A stretch of 64,000 nucleotides of DNA from positions 3,038,001 through 3,102,000 of the forward strand of contig NZ_CP118100.1 of NCBI RefSeq assembly GCF_028747645.1. Reading direction: 5' to 3'. Position 1 is the first letter of the stretch. Each line of letters opens with the position of its first letter. The position numbers and the translations under genes were made by a program. This DNA comes from Microbacterium esteraromaticum (GTDB lineage Bacteria; Actinomycetota; Actinomycetes; Actinomycetales; Microbacteriaceae). This document shows, piece by piece, positions 1 through 9,952 of this stretch. The notes under the pieces are model-generated. The model made no database searches, was not told the DNA's origin, and saw only the letters and a list, made by a program, of their open reading frames with translations.

Positions 1-4
1 GGGC

Positions 5-460
5 TCACTTACCTCCGGGAGGGCCCACGATCAGCAGCACGGTGTACAGCGTGACGATGGCGACGGCGATGAGTGCGCCGAGCACCCACGGGCGCTGCAG
101 GAACCAGCGCATCGTGCGGTCGTACCAGGTGTGGTCGCGCGGGTCGTCGGTCTGAGTGAGCCGCCACTCCCCTTCGAGCCGGTGCGTGCGGTGCAGCCAG
201 ATCTCGGCAGGGATCGTCGCGAACGGCACGATCGCGCTGGCGATGGCAGTGATCGCGACGCCCGGGTGCCAGCGCTGGTTGAAGGCGACGAGCACGGCCA
301 TCGCGCCGTACGACAGGAAGACGAATCCGTGGATGCCACCGCCGATGGTGACGACCAGCGGGTCGACGCCGAGGGCGCGCGCGATGAGGGCGCTGATCAG
401 CAGGGTCCAGGTGATCGCTTCAGCGATCGCGAGGACGCGGTACAGGCGGGCGGGTGTCAT
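5..460 (-). CDS. DUF3817 family integral membrane protein
   Basis: A 151-residue protein with three or four predicted membrane segments (around residues 10-28, 38-60, 68-85 and 127-147) and the length and layout of the DUF3817 family, whose role is unknown. The start is placed at the ATG at 458-460 because GAGGAG lies at the right distance upstream; a longer frame to 526 lacks a ribosome site and its extra residues look like non-coding translation. It is divergent from the von Willebrand A gene, so the two share a 237-bp promoter region. Family assignment is by sequence feel, not by search; no function is inferred beyond a small membrane protein. Confidence 0.8.
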   Translation of the reverse strand: MTPARLYRVLAIAEAITWTLLISALIARALGVDPLVVTIGGGIHGFVFLSYGAMAVLVAFNQRWHPGVAITAIASAIVPFATIPAEIWLHRTHRLEGEWRLTQTDDPRDHTWYDRTMRWFLQRPWVLGALIAVAIVTLYTVLLIVGPPGGK

Positions 461-697
461 GAACAAGTCGTCTCCTCGTCGGGTCTGCGTCCACGCTAGG
501 CGACCGTGTCGATGGATCCGCTCCACAGGCGCGGATCCACGGGGCTACAGCAAAGAAGATCATCCGAATGGTGGAGAGGAAAAGGGGGTCGAATTAGGAA
601 GGATCATGAACTAATCTGGTCGTGCCCTGAGCCGCGCCCCGACACGCGCGGCCACATCGCAACGTGCCACAAGCACCGCGCCCGACGGAGTACGCGC

Positions 698-2833
698 ATG
701 CCAGAGCCCGAAGACACACCTCCCGCCCGCCGTTCGACCCACGTCGACACCGGCGTCGACGACGCCGGAACCGCGCTGGTCGCGGGCTCGGAGGCGCCCT
801 CTCGCTCGAGCCGCCGCACGCGCAAGACGGCGTCGCTCCCCGCCTTCACCGGCGCCTCCAGCACGGCACGGGCGACGGCATCGACCGCACCTGCACCGAC
901 CGCGGCGCCGGCGTCAGCATCCGCTCCCTCCGAACCGGCGAACGCCGAACCCGACACCGACCCGGCCCCGCGACGCAACCGCCGCCCGGCGCTGATCCTG
1001 CTCACCGCGACCATCGTCGTCCTGCTGGGCGCGCTGGGCGCGGTCGGCACCGCCATCGTCGCGAACCTCGCGCCGGGCGGTGCGACCGCTGCGATGTCGG
1101 ATGCTGATGAGAACGTCCCCTCGACGCTGGCGACGCCGTTGTTCCCGCTCGACACCCCCGCAGCGGCGGCCGGGGCGACGCCGTGCACGACCGTGCACGT
1201 GCTGGCCTCGTTCGAGAACACCGAGATGGTCGAGAAGCTCGCGGAGGGCTACAACGCCGCTCCGCGCGACATCGACGGCAGCTGCGTCACCGTCACCACC
1301 GCGAAGGACAAGTCAGGAGCCGCCGCCACCCGGGCCGCCGGCTCTTTCGCCGACGTTCCTGCTGATCAGCGTCCGACGATCTGGCTACCCGACTCGGCGA
1401 CGTGGCTGTCCGTGGCCAACGACGAGGGCGCGACCGTCGTACCGACCGAGGGCACCGAGGTCGCCAGCACGGGGATCGTCCTCGCCATGCCCGCGCCGCT
1501 CGCTTTCGCGACGGGCTGGTACAACGAGGCGCCCACCTGGACCGAGGTGTTCTCACTGGCGAACCGCCCGGATTTCTGGTCGGTGCTCGGGCACCCCGAG
1601 TGGGGCACGTTCAAGCTGGGCAAGACCAGCCCGCTGGTCGCGACCTCGGGCGAGGCGGCGCTGCTTGCATCGTTCGGCGCCTCGGGCAGCGGCGTGGGAG
1701 CGTCGACGGCGGCCGACTTCGGCGATACGGCGGTGCTCGATCAGGTGCGCACGCACGAGCTGGCCACCAGCCACTACCTGTCGACCCCCGAGCACTTCCT
1801 GTGGCACGCGCGGCAGGCCGAAGAGAGCGGCGCGTCGTCGGACTTCCTCTCGGCGGTGATCGTCGATGAGAAATCGGTGTGGGACTACAACCGGGGCATG
1901 ATCAGCCACGACGGCATCACCCGAGTCAAGGGCGACGTGCCCCACGACGAACTCGTGGCGATCTACCCGACCGATGGCGTGTACGTCGCCGAGAGTACCG
2001 CCGTCGTGCTCGACGGCGACTGGGTCAATGAGCAAGAGCGTTCGGCCGCCGCAGACTTCCTCCGATTCGCGCACACCGCTGAGGGACAGAAGATCGTCAC
2101 GGATGCCGGATACCGCGACCTCGACGGCCGACTGGCGCCCGTGGTGAAGGACGTCGGCGTGCTGCCGCGACGTGTGCCGAACGCGATCGAGCTTCCCTCC
2201 GGCGAGGTGGTCACGGCGCTGCATGACAGCTTCTCCAGTGTGCGCAAACGCGCCGCCGTGCTGTTTCTCATCGATACCTCGGGATCGATGAACAACACGA
2301 TCCCGAGCGGGCAGACCAAGATCGAGGCCGCGAAGTCGGCGATCACGGCCGCGCTCGGACACTTCACCGACGGCGACCTGGTGGGCCTGGCCGCCTTCTC
2401 GTCATCGGGTGGGGCTGACGTGGCGCCTGGCATGCTGACGCCGGTTGCCGACATCGCGAGCAACCGCGACGCACTGCTGTCAGGGGTGAAGAGCCTGCGG
2501 GCGGATGCGTACACGCCGCTGCACTCGGCCGTGTCGGAGTTCACCCGCGCCCGGTCGGATGAGCACGTCGCCGATCACATCAATGCGGTGATCGTGCTCA
2601 GCGACGGCGCCGATGAGACCCTGGTGCCCACCATCACCGAGGCCGAGATGCTCGACGACCTCACCGGGCTGCCGCGTGATGCCGCTGTGAAGGTGTTCAC
2701 ACTCGCCTACGGCTCGAGCGCCGATGTCGACACGTTGCAGCAGATCGCGTCGGCGACGGGCGCACAGTTCTATGACGCGACCGACCCGACCGAGGTCACC
2801 GCGATCCTCGGCGACCTGGTGACCAGCTTCTGA
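698..2833 (+). CDS. Membrane-anchored solute-binding-like/von Willebrand factor A protein
   Basis: A 711-residue protein. Residues 1-95 are a low-complexity Ala/Pro/Thr cytoplasmic tail, 98-122 a single membrane helix, about 170-510 an extracellular region resembling a type 2 periplasmic solute-binding domain (starts with VHVLASFENTEMVEKLAEGY), and about 522-711 a von Willebrand A domain with an intact metal site: DTSGS at 526-530, a downstream Thr in DAYTPLHSA, and Asp in VLSDGAD. Known proteins of this build are extracellular or surface-bound Ca/Mg-dependent binding proteins; substrate is unknown. The ATG at 698 is preceded by GGAG; upstream in-frame codons to 506 give implausible sequence. 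It stands alone, with a possible -10 TAATCT at 612-617. Confidence 0.85.
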   Translation: MPEPEDTPPARRSTHVDTGVDDAGTALVAGSEAPSRSSRRTRKTASLPAFTGASSTARATASTAPAPTAAPASASAPSEPANAEPDTDPAPRRNRRPALILLTATIVVLLGALGAVGTAIVANLAPGGATAAMSDADENVPSTLATPLFPLDTPAAAAGATPCTTVHVLASFENTEMVEKLAEGYNAAPRDIDGSCVTVTTAKDKSGAAATRAAGSFADVPADQRPTIWLPDSATWLSVANDEGATVVPTEGTEVASTGIVLAMPAPLAFATGWYNEAPTWTEVFSLANRPDFWSVLGHPEWGTFKLGKTSPLVATSGEAALLASFGASGSGVGASTAADFGDTAVLDQVRTHELATSHYLSTPEHFLWHARQAEESGASSDFLSAVIVDEKSVWDYNRGMISHDGITRVKGDVPHDELVAIYPTDGVYVAESTAVVLDGDWVNEQERSAAADFLRFAHTAEGQKIVTDAGYRDLDGRLAPVVKDVGVLPRRVPNAIELPSGEVVTALHDSFSSVRKRAAVLFLIDTSGSMNNTIPSGQTKIEAAKSAITAALGHFTDGDLVGLAAFSSSGGADVAPGMLTPVADIASNRDALLSGVKSLRADAYTPLHSAVSEFTRARSDEHVADHINAVIVLSDGADETLVPTITEAEMLDDLTGLPRDAAVKVFTLAYGSSADVDTLQQIASATGAQFYDATDPTEVTAILGDLVTSF

Positions 2834-2881
2834 GCGGCGCGTCGTCACCGCTCGTTCACCCGTCACGGCCAGACTGCGAGC

Positions 2882-4282
2882 ATGAGTGATGACCACCGGG
2901 TGCCGCACCCCGAGGCGACCGCCAGCACCGATGCCGTGGCGGTGATGGGGCTAGACCTGCGTGGCGACACCCCCGCCCCCAAGAAGCAGGTCTACTCGTG
3001 GGCCCTGTGGGACTGGGCGACGCAGCCGTTCAACACGGTCATCCTCACCTTCATCTTCACCGCGCTGTACCTGGTCAGCGACGCATTCCTGCCGACCGAT
3101 CTGCAGGGGCTGGCCGACGATGACCCTCTCAAAGAGGCCGCTCTCGCCGAGCTGACCTCGGGGCTGGGTCTTGGTTCGACGATCGCCGCCCTGGCGATTC
3201 TGCTGCTCGCCCCGGTGCTCGGACAGCAGGCGGATGCCGCGGGCCGCCAGAAGCTGTGGCTGGGCATCGGCACCGGCGCGCTGATCCTGTGCATGTTCGG
3301 TCTGTGGTTCGTCACGCCGGTGCCGTCGATGTTCTGGGTGGGCGTCGCACTGATCTCGGCGGGATCGGTGTTCGGCGAGATCGCCGCGGTCAACTCGAAC
3401 GCCATGCTGATCGGCATCGCCAACCCGAAGAACATCGGGCGCATCTCGGGCCTCGGCTGGGGCTTCGGATACCTCGGCGGCATCGTGGCCCTCGTCATCG
3501 TCGTCGTGCTCGACACCGCCGACTGGTTCGGCATGTCGACCGACAACGGCCTGCCGTTCCGCCTGATCGCCGTGGGCTGCGCGGTGTGGGCGATCATCTT
3601 CAGCATCCCGATCTTCCTGAACGTTCCCGAGCCGTCGCTCGGGCGCCCCGAGCGCAAGGCCGGGTTCTTCAAGTCGTACGTGCTGCTCACACAAGACGTG
3701 GTCAGCCTGTACCGCAAGAGCGAGACGCGACCGACGTTCTGGTTCCTGCTGGCGAGCGCGGTCTTCCGCGACGGGCTGGGCGGCGTGTTCGCCTTCGGCG
3801 CGGTGATCGCGGCGGTCGTGTTCGGCTTCGGATTCACCGAGTTGGTGATCTTCGGCATCGCCGCCAACCTGATCGCCGGCGTCTCGACGATCATCGCCGG
3901 ACGTTTCGACGACCGCTTCGGCCCCAAGCGCATCATTCTGCTGTCTCTGAGCGCCATGATCATCTCGGGGTTGGCGGTGTTCTTCCTGGTGGATGCCGGA
4001 ACGACGGTGTTCTGGATCGGCGGGCTGATCCTGTGCGCGTTCGTCGGCCCGGCGCAGTCCGCGGCCCGCTCGTTCCTGGCGAGGTTGACCCCGGCCGGGC
4101 GCGAGGGCGAGATCTTCGGCCTGTACGCCACGACCGGACGCGCGGCGAGCTGGATGGCATCGGGCGCGTGGACGCTGCTGATCGTGACGACGCAGTCGAC
4201 GACCTTCGGCATTCTCGGCATCGTGCTGGTGCTGCTGGTCGGCCTGCTTCTGTTGCTGCCGGTGCACGAGCGTCGCGCCTGA
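2882..4282 (+). CDS. MFS transporter, Atg22/UMF1-like family
   Basis: A 466-residue polytopic protein with about twelve hydrophobic helices. The N-terminal motif WALWDWATQPFNTVI followed by a long first loop is typical of the Atg22-like (UMF1) branch of the major facilitator superfamily, as is the late helix pair with GPAQSAARSFLARLTPAGREGEIFGLYATTGR. In yeast the family exports amino acids from the vacuole; bacterial substrates are mostly unknown, so none is assigned. It starts 48 bp after the von Willebrand A gene and may be cotranscribed with it, although the roles show no evident link. Confidence 0.88.
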   Translation: MSDDHRVPHPEATASTDAVAVMGLDLRGDTPAPKKQVYSWALWDWATQPFNTVILTFIFTALYLVSDAFLPTDLQGLADDDPLKEAALAELTSGLGLGSTIAALAILLLAPVLGQQADAAGRQKLWLGIGTGALILCMFGLWFVTPVPSMFWVGVALISAGSVFGEIAAVNSNAMLIGIANPKNIGRISGLGWGFGYLGGIVALVIVVVLDTADWFGMSTDNGLPFRLIAVGCAVWAIIFSIPIFLNVPEPSLGRPERKAGFFKSYVLLTQDVVSLYRKSETRPTFWFLLASAVFRDGLGGVFAFGAVIAAVVFGFGFTELVIFGIAANLIAGVSTIIAGRFDDRFGPKRIILLSLSAMIISGLAVFFLVDAGTTVFWIGGLILCAFVGPAQSAARSFLARLTPAGREGEIFGLYATTGRAASWMASGAWTLLIVTTQSTTFGILGIVLVLLVGLLLLLPVHERRA

Positions 4283-4407
4283 GACGCCCACCGTCAGGAT
4301 GTCGCGCTCGACTCCGTACTGGCGTTCTCAGCAGGCCGCGGTACCGCCCTAGCGATACCCGTGCGGGCCACGCGGTCGCGTCGCTGAGGCACCTGTGAAA
4401 CTGAGAA

Positions 4408-4434
4408 TTACGAGTCGACGCGCTCTCCTATACT
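4408..4434 (+). promoter_or_regulatory. Probable promoter of the teichoic acid operon
   Basis: A near-consensus -10 TATACT at 4429-4434 lies 43 bp before the GTG start of the first phosphotransferase gene, with TTACGA at 4408-4413 as a weak, tightly spaced -35. The 194-bp gap before the operon holds no other gene. It is the most AT-rich stretch in this part of the window. Confidence 0.55.
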
Positions 4435-4476
4435 GAACGGATTCCGTCCGCTCGAAGAACATCAGGTGAACAGTCC

Positions 4477-5631
4477 GTGCGCCAATGGCTTCGAAGGAGC
4501 CTGTTGCTGCGTCGCATCCGGTTTCTTCCGTATTCACTGCCGTATCGGCTCTGGGCGACCCTGAAATCCGTCGCACCAGACCGAGTCCTGTTCCTGTCGG
4601 ATTCACATGACGGCTTCGTCGGAAACATGCAGTTTCTTCGCGAGGCGATGTTGCGCGAGAGCTCTTCTCTGGAAGTCATCGGCATCTTCAAGTCGAGCCT
4701 GTCTGCGCGGCGCCCCCTGCGCGACGTGCTGCGCCTGCCGTATCTTCTGGCGACGAGTTCGGTGATCGTGCTCGATGACTTCTACCCTCTAATATATCGG
4801 TTCCCGGTGCGTGATGAAGCGCGCCTGGTGCAGATCTGGCACGCCGCCGGCGCGTTCAAGCAGGTGGGGCACAGCCGCGCGGGCCTCCCGGGCGGCCCGA
4901 CGCCGGGCAGCGAGATTCACCGCAACTACACCGATGCGGTCGTGAGTTCGTCGGGCATCGTCGACGACTACGCCGAAGCTTTTGGGATTCCCGCTGAGCG
5001 GGTGCACCCCTGGGGTATGCCCCGATCGGATGCCTTCTTCAACGTGAGCACCGCCACGCAGACCCGCGAGCGTGTGCGCCGCGCGCTGGGTATCGGAGAG
5101 GGCGATCGGTTCGTGGTCTTCGCGCCGACGTTCCGCGGCAACGGCCAACGCAGCGCTACCGCAGCGCCGGTGGCCGACTGGGCAGGCATAGCTGACGCGC
5201 TGGGCGCCGGTTGGCGCATCGGTATTCGCCAGCACCCGTTCGTCGCCCAAGGGGCGCTGCCCGACGGCATCATCGATGCGTCGCAGATCGGCGATATGAA
5301 CGACCTGCTGATGGCCACCGACGTGCTGGTGACCGACTACTCGTCGTCAATCTTCGAGTTCGCGCTACTGCGCCGCCCGATGGTCTTCTTCGTTCCAGAT
5401 CTCGACGAGTACGAGGCCGCACGATCGTTCTACCGCCCGTTCGACCACTATGCCGTCGGCCCCGTAGTGCGCGAAGCCGATGGACTTGCCGAGGCGATCC
5501 GAGGCGCGCAGGTTGACGTCGAGCGCTTCGATGCGTTCGTTTCGGAGTTCGCAGATGCCCTCGATGGGCGCTCCAGCGCGCGCATTGCCCGCGAGTTGCT
5601 CGGCGGGAACGCCGGGGAGATGGCGCTGTGA
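4477..5631 (+). CDS. CDP-glycerol/CDP-ribitol phosphotransferase family protein (teichoic acid polymerase type)
   Basis: A 384-residue protein of the Glyphos_transf family (TagF/TarL type), which transfers polyol phosphate from a CDP-polyol to a growing teichoic acid chain at the inner membrane face. Family marks are the loop IWHAAGAFKQVGHS, FAPTFRG, the QHPF motif, and VTDYSSSIFEFALLRRPMVFF near the end, which binds the CDP donor. The start is a GTG with AGGTGA upstream. It overlaps the next, similar gene by one to four bases, so the pair is translationally coupled. Because a CDP-ribitol synthase ends this operon, ribitol phosphate is the more likely donor; that is inference. Confidence 0.85.
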   Translation: MRQWLRRSLLLRRIRFLPYSLPYRLWATLKSVAPDRVLFLSDSHDGFVGNMQFLREAMLRESSSLEVIGIFKSSLSARRPLRDVLRLPYLLATSSVIVLDDFYPLIYRFPVRDEARLVQIWHAAGAFKQVGHSRAGLPGGPTPGSEIHRNYTDAVVSSSGIVDDYAEAFGIPAERVHPWGMPRSDAFFNVSTATQTRERVRRALGIGEGDRFVVFAPTFRGNGQRSATAAPVADWAGIADALGAGWRIGIRQHPFVAQGALPDGIIDASQIGDMNDLLMATDVLVTDYSSSIFEFALLRRPMVFFVPDLDEYEAARSFYRPFDHYAVGPVVREADGLAEAIRGAQVDVERFDAFVSEFADALDGRSSARIARELLGGNAGEMAL

Positions 5632-6803
5632 TGGCCTGGGCACGGCGCATGCGACTGGATGTCGTCGCCGCGTACGCCGCACGTTTCGCTCTCACACTGG
5701 TGAGCGTCGTAATGCGGGTGCTACCGCGGCGGCACAAGGTGACGTTGCTCACCCGACAGAGCCGCACGCCCCCGTCTGACTTCCGCCTTCTGCGCACAGC
5801 GATGCTGCGCATCGACCCGACGGTCGAAGTGGTGATGATCGCGAGAATGGTGCCACCGGGCCTCCTGCGCAAGCTCGGATACGCCGCCCACCTGCTGCTG
5901 GAGATGTATCACGCATCGACGTCGCGCGTGCTTGTCGTCGACGGCTATTCGATCATCGCGTCGGCCACGCCACAATCGAAGGGCCTGACCGTCGTGCAGC
6001 TGTGGCACGCACTCGGCTCGCTGAAGAAATTCGGACTGAGCATCGTCGGACAGCCGGGGGGACGCGATCCGCGGCTCGCCAAGGCGATGCGGATGCACGC
6101 CGGGTACGACGTCGTGATCGCCAGCGCCGAGCGGTGCCGCGCCCCCTTCGCCGAAGCTTTCGGCGTCGACGTGTCGAAGGTGGTGGTCGCCCCTCTCCCC
6201 CGCGTCGACAAGCTGCGTGATCCTGCTCGCCGCGCCGCGATACGCGAGCGCTTCGAGTACCTCTACCCCGACCTGGTGGGGGCCAAGGTCGCGTTGTTCG
6301 CGCCGACGTTCCGCACCGAGGGACGCCTCGCGACCGTCGATCCGGTCGAGCTGACGCAGGCGATGAATGACGCCGGCTATGCGTTGGTCACCAAGCTGCA
6401 TCCGCTCGTTCCTGCACCGACCCACGGTGGCCTCCGCACGGCACCCGGCCTGTCGACGCAAGACCTTCTGCTGGTCGTCGACGTCTTCATCACCGACTAC
6501 TCATCAGCCGTGTTCGAGGCAGCCGTCGCCGAGGTGCCGTCGTACCTGCTCGCGCCCGACCTCGACGAGTACGCCCAGCGGCGCGACTTCTACGCCCGCT
6601 ACCCCGATGACCTCGGACTACCGATGGCGCGCAGCGTCGACGAGCTCGTCGAGATGGTGCGCGACGAAGCCTCGGATGCTGCGATGATGACGACCTTGCG
6701 CGAGAAGTTCATCTTCTTCCCACCCTCGCTTGCCCCGACCTTCAGCAGCGATGCGCTGGCTCTCACAATTCTCAATCCGCTTCAAGGAGCTTACTCTCGA
6801 TGA
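5631..6803 (+). CDS. CDP-glycerol/CDP-ribitol phosphotransferase family protein, second copy
   Basis: A 390-residue paralogue of the gene before it. It begins with a short membrane-active helix (VVAAYAARFALTLVSVVMRVL) and then the Glyphos_transf fold with LWHALGSLKKFGLS, FAPTFRTEG, KLHPLVP and TDYSSAVFEAAVAEVPSYLL. Two adjacent enzymes of this kind usually split the work into primase and polymerase, as TarF/TarL do in Gram-positive bacteria; which does which cannot be told here. Start codons GTG (5628) and ATG (5631) are both possible, with GGGGAG upstream. It ends in an ATGA overlap with the large fusion gene. Confidence 0.84.
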   Translation: MAWARRMRLDVVAAYAARFALTLVSVVMRVLPRRHKVTLLTRQSRTPPSDFRLLRTAMLRIDPTVEVVMIARMVPPGLLRKLGYAAHLLLEMYHASTSRVLVVDGYSIIASATPQSKGLTVVQLWHALGSLKKFGLSIVGQPGGRDPRLAKAMRMHAGYDVVIASAERCRAPFAEAFGVDVSKVVVAPLPRVDKLRDPARRAAIRERFEYLYPDLVGAKVALFAPTFRTEGRLATVDPVELTQAMNDAGYALVTKLHPLVPAPTHGGLRTAPGLSTQDLLLVVDVFITDYSSAVFEAAVAEVPSYLLAPDLDEYAQRRDFYARYPDDLGLPMARSVDELVEMVRDEASDAAMMTTLREKFIFFPPSLAPTFSSDALALTILNPLQGAYSR

Positions 6804-9800
6804 CACGAAATCGCCGCACCTGGATATTCAATTGTGCAGACACTTTTTCGGGCAACCCAAAGTGGATGTTCTTGTACATCGTCAACCAACGCCCCGACAT
6901 CGAGGCGATCTGGGTGAGCGAATCCGAGGAATGCGTCCGATTCGTACGTTCGCTCGGGTTCAAGGCAGAAGTTCTCAGTTCCCGCAAGGGCATCGCAGTT
7001 CAGCGACGCGCTGGTGTCTTCGTCGTGAATCAGGTGAAGGAGCGAATCCCCGTCGACATGACGGGCATCCTCCTCCTGAACCTGTGGCATGGCGTTGGGG
7101 TCAAGACGATCGAGAGGCGACTTGTCGACGGCGACCTGTTGCCACGAATCGCCGGCAAGTACATTCGGAACAACAAAGCGTACCGCGATACGCAACACTT
7201 CCTTGTCACCTCACCCGCGATGGAGTCGCATTTCACCTCCCAGGTCGGACTTCGCGAGGATCAGCTCATCAGGGGGAGCTATCCGCAGAACATTTACCAA
7301 CGTCGATTCGGTGCATTCAGGTCTTTCGATCACGACGTCCGAACTCGACAGGGCCTGTCTGCGGACACCCGCCTTGCGATGTACGCACCAACCTTCCGCA
7401 CGATTCATGACGGTTCGTCATTCCTACACGCGGCCTTCCCTCACCCGGAGGCGCTAATTGATACCCTGCGCGAAACGAATACTCTGCTGATCCTTAAGAT
7501 GCACCCGCATATGGCGTCAGATACGGCGTTTCAGCAGCTTCGCACAAAGTATGCAGATGAAGCGCACTTGCTTTTCTGGGAGAACAGCGATGACATATAC
7601 GAAATCTTCCCAGAAATCGACCTCGCGATCATTGACTACTCCTCGATCCACTACGACCTGCTCGCGGCCGGCCTAAACCGGTTCATCCGATATGCTTTCG
7701 ACCGCGATCAAGAAGGCGTCTTCAACCACAGCTCAGATTACCTCGACCTGTCCGCAGGAACCCTCGCCGACTCATTCGACGAACTCCTCACGGCGCTGCG
7801 CTCAGAGAACCGAATCAGCTCCAACGACCGCGAACGATTGATGGATCACTTCTGGGCGTTTGACAACGATCAAACTTTCGAACTCCTGATTGAAGCTGGC
7901 CTGACCCGTGATATCGCTGACAACCAGCTCCCTAACCTCTACAGTTTCGACATTTTCGACACGGTTATCGGACGCACCACAATCGAGCCGATCAGCGTAT
8001 TCCATCGCGTGCAGGAGCTGATCTCTGAGAGCGATCTCGGATTTCCGGCGGATCTAAGATTCGACTTCGTTCGAATTCGGACCACAGCCGAGAAGGCCGT
8101 GCGCGAGCGCAATCGCAAGAACCCGGCTCTTGAGAAGTCCAAGGCATTCGAGATCCACTTCTTCGAGATCTACGATCGAATATCATCGCTTTACGGGCTG
8201 AGCGCCCCACAGCGCGATCAGTTGATGGTGTGGGAAGTAGACACTGAGCTTTCGGTCACGCGTCCAATACCCCAGCAAGTGGCCCGCGTCAAGAGCCTGA
8301 TCAACACCGGAAGTTGCGTGGTGTTCATCAGTGACATGTATCTGCCTGAGGCAGTCGTCCGCGAGTTGCTCATGAAGGCGGACCCAGAGCTTGCTAACGT
8401 TCCGCTGTACCTGTCAAGTACGCGCGGAGTCCAGAAGACAACCGGAAGGCTGTACCTTGAGGTATATAAGGAACAGCCCTATGACTACGCGGAATGGCGG
8501 CATATTGGCGACAACCCCCATGCCGACGAGAAACCCGCGCGCGCGCTTGGGATAGTGACTCGGCGGCTCCCCCAAGCCAAACTCTCCCCTTACGAATGGC
8601 GCGTCGTCAGATCATTGAAGAGCTTCGACGGCTTCCAGGTCGCAGGAATGCACTACGACAAGCGGATCAGTGACCACGAGCGCCCCCCCGTTCATGACTT
8701 CGCTTACCACTACATAGCGCCGTATCTTGTGCCATACGTCCTCTGGGTCATTGAAGATGCGCTGGAGCGCGGCTACAAATCCCTGTACTTTCTCGCTCGC
8801 GACGGCTATCACCTCAAGCGCATCGCCGATGAAGCCATCAGATTGCGTGGACTCGATCTGAAAACGAAGTATGTCTACGGCTCACGCCAAGCGTGGCGGT
8901 TGGCCGCGCAGGTGGACAACGTCGATGACGAGGTCTTCGGCCCGTTTGGTAGCTTCGGCGGCGCCACGTCCGTTGAGGCTTTTGCTCGGCAGGCGCGCTT
9001 GACGCTGGACGAGTTTATCGACATCATCCCCGCCGCCAAGCCCCTGGCGGGCGAGAAACACCTCACACCCGCGCAGCAGCGTGCAATCCGTGGCGCCTGT
9101 GCGGCGTCTATAGCGCTCCGACTCCACCTCCTGGATGTAGGGCAACACGAGCGCACCTCGGTACTCGGTTACATGAATCAAGAGATCGATTTTGGGGAGC
9201 CCTTCGCGATCGTCGAGTTCTGGGGACGCGGGTACACCCAAGACTGTCTCGGTATGATCCTACGCACAGGTGGCCTGCTCGACGGCGCTCTGCCGTTCTA
9301 CTACGCGCGTAGCATCTACGACAGCTCCGAGGAGAGCATCCGTCACAACTTCACGTCCAGCGCGTTCTCCATGCTCGTCCCGGAGACCTTGTTCGCGAAC
9401 CTTGATTATGGAACGACCGAAGGGTACACGCAGGAGGAAGGGCACTGGGTCCCGATAACCTCGCCGCGGAACAACAATCCGGCTTTGCACTCCGCGCTTG
9501 AGGCCGAATTGCCGGCGTATACGCGCGAGTTCCTAGCCCTGCCGCTCGTAGACGCGCCGCGCACACGTCGTGCGCTGTTCACGTTCGCGTTTGATTACTT
9601 CCAATCGAGTCCGACCGATGCCGCCTATGTAGAACACCTCGCCCCTCTGCGAGATGCGGTTGCTCTGGGCGAAGCAGAGCGCGAGTTCGCCCCAGCACTC
9701 GACATTAAGCTGTTCTTGCGCTACCTCAACCGTCACACACGCTCCTCCGTCAGCAGGAACTGGAAGATGACGTCGGTGCGCACCAAGGGCCTCCCGCGCC

Positions 9801-9952
9801 TGCTGCTCAAGGCGCAACAGCGATTCGGGTTCCGACGCATCATCCGGCGTCTGCGAGGCGCGCCGTCCCCAGCAGTTTCGTCCACCTGGCTCTTCAGTGA
9901 TGAGCTACTGAATGATGTCGCTATATCCACGCAAGAGGGTGGCGAGAAGTGA
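6800..9952 (+). CDS. Fusion of CDP-polyol phosphotransferase and HAD-like hydrolase domains
   Basis: A 1050-residue two-part protein. Residues 1-375 are a third Glyphos_transf domain (LWHGVGVKTIERR, YAPTFRTIHDGSSF, LKMHPHM, IDYSSIHYDLLAAGL). From about residue 380 comes a HAD-like domain opening with YSFDIFDT, then FISDMYLP as motif II and IGDNPHADEKPARA as the metal motif, followed by a long C-terminal part with YFLARDGYHLKRIADE that is seen with this HAD class in surface polysaccharide loci. The ATG overlaps the previous stop and AAGGAG precedes it. GC is visibly lower than in the two genes before it, with many AAT, ATA and TTT codons, which suggests acquisition by transfer. The exact reaction of the HAD half is unknown. 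Confidence 0.85.
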   Translation: MTRNRRTWIFNCADTFSGNPKWMFLYIVNQRPDIEAIWVSESEECVRFVRSLGFKAEVLSSRKGIAVQRRAGVFVVNQVKERIPVDMTGILLLNLWHGVGVKTIERRLVDGDLLPRIAGKYIRNNKAYRDTQHFLVTSPAMESHFTSQVGLREDQLIRGSYPQNIYQRRFGAFRSFDHDVRTRQGLSADTRLAMYAPTFRTIHDGSSFLHAAFPHPEALIDTLRETNTLLILKMHPHMASDTAFQQLRTKYADEAHLLFWENSDDIYEIFPEIDLAIIDYSSIHYDLLAAGLNRFIRYAFDRDQEGVFNHSSDYLDLSAGTLADSFDELLTALRSENRISSNDRERLMDHFWAFDNDQTFELLIEAGLTRDIADNQLPNLYSFDIFDTVIGRTTIEPISVFHRVQELISESDLGFPADLRFDFVRIRTTAEKAVRERNRKNPALEKSKAFEIHFFEIYDRISSLYGLSAPQRDQLMVWEVDTELSVTRPIPQQVARVKSLINTGSCVVFISDMYLPEAVVRELLMKADPELANVPLYLSSTRGVQKTTGRLYLEVYKEQPYDYAEWRHIGDNPHADEKPARALGIVTRRLPQAKLSPYEWRVVRSLKSFDGFQVAGMHYDKRISDHERPPVHDFAYHYIAPYLVPYVLWVIEDALERGYKSLYFLARDGYHLKRIADEAIRLRGLDLKTKYVYGSRQAWRLAAQVDNVDDEVFGPFGSFGGATSVEAFARQARLTLDEFIDIIPAAKPLAGEKHLTPAQQRAIRGACAASIALRLHLLDVGQHERTSVLGYMNQEIDFGEPFAIVEFWGRGYTQDCLGMILRTGGLLDGALPFYYARSIYDSSEESIRHNFTSSAFSMLVPETLFANLDYGTTEGYTQEEGHWVPITSPRNNNPALHSALEAELPAYTREFLALPLVDAPRTRRALFTFAFDYFQSSPTDAAYVEHLAPLRDAVALGEAEREFAPALDIKLFLRYLNRHTRSSVSRNWKMTSVRTKGLPRLLLKAQQRFGFRRIIRRLRGAPSPAVSSTWLFSDELLNDVAISTQEGGEK

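Noticed and set aside
606..614. A two-codon frame ATG-AAC-TAA with a ribosome-like site before the von Willebrand A gene
   Set aside because: Too short to mean anything, and it overlaps a likely -10 box, so it is probably not in the transcript.
2951..4291. A 446-codon minus-strand frame opposite the MFS transporter
   Set aside because: Product is Gln/Asp/His/Arg-rich low-complexity sequence, typical of the complement of a GC-rich membrane protein gene.
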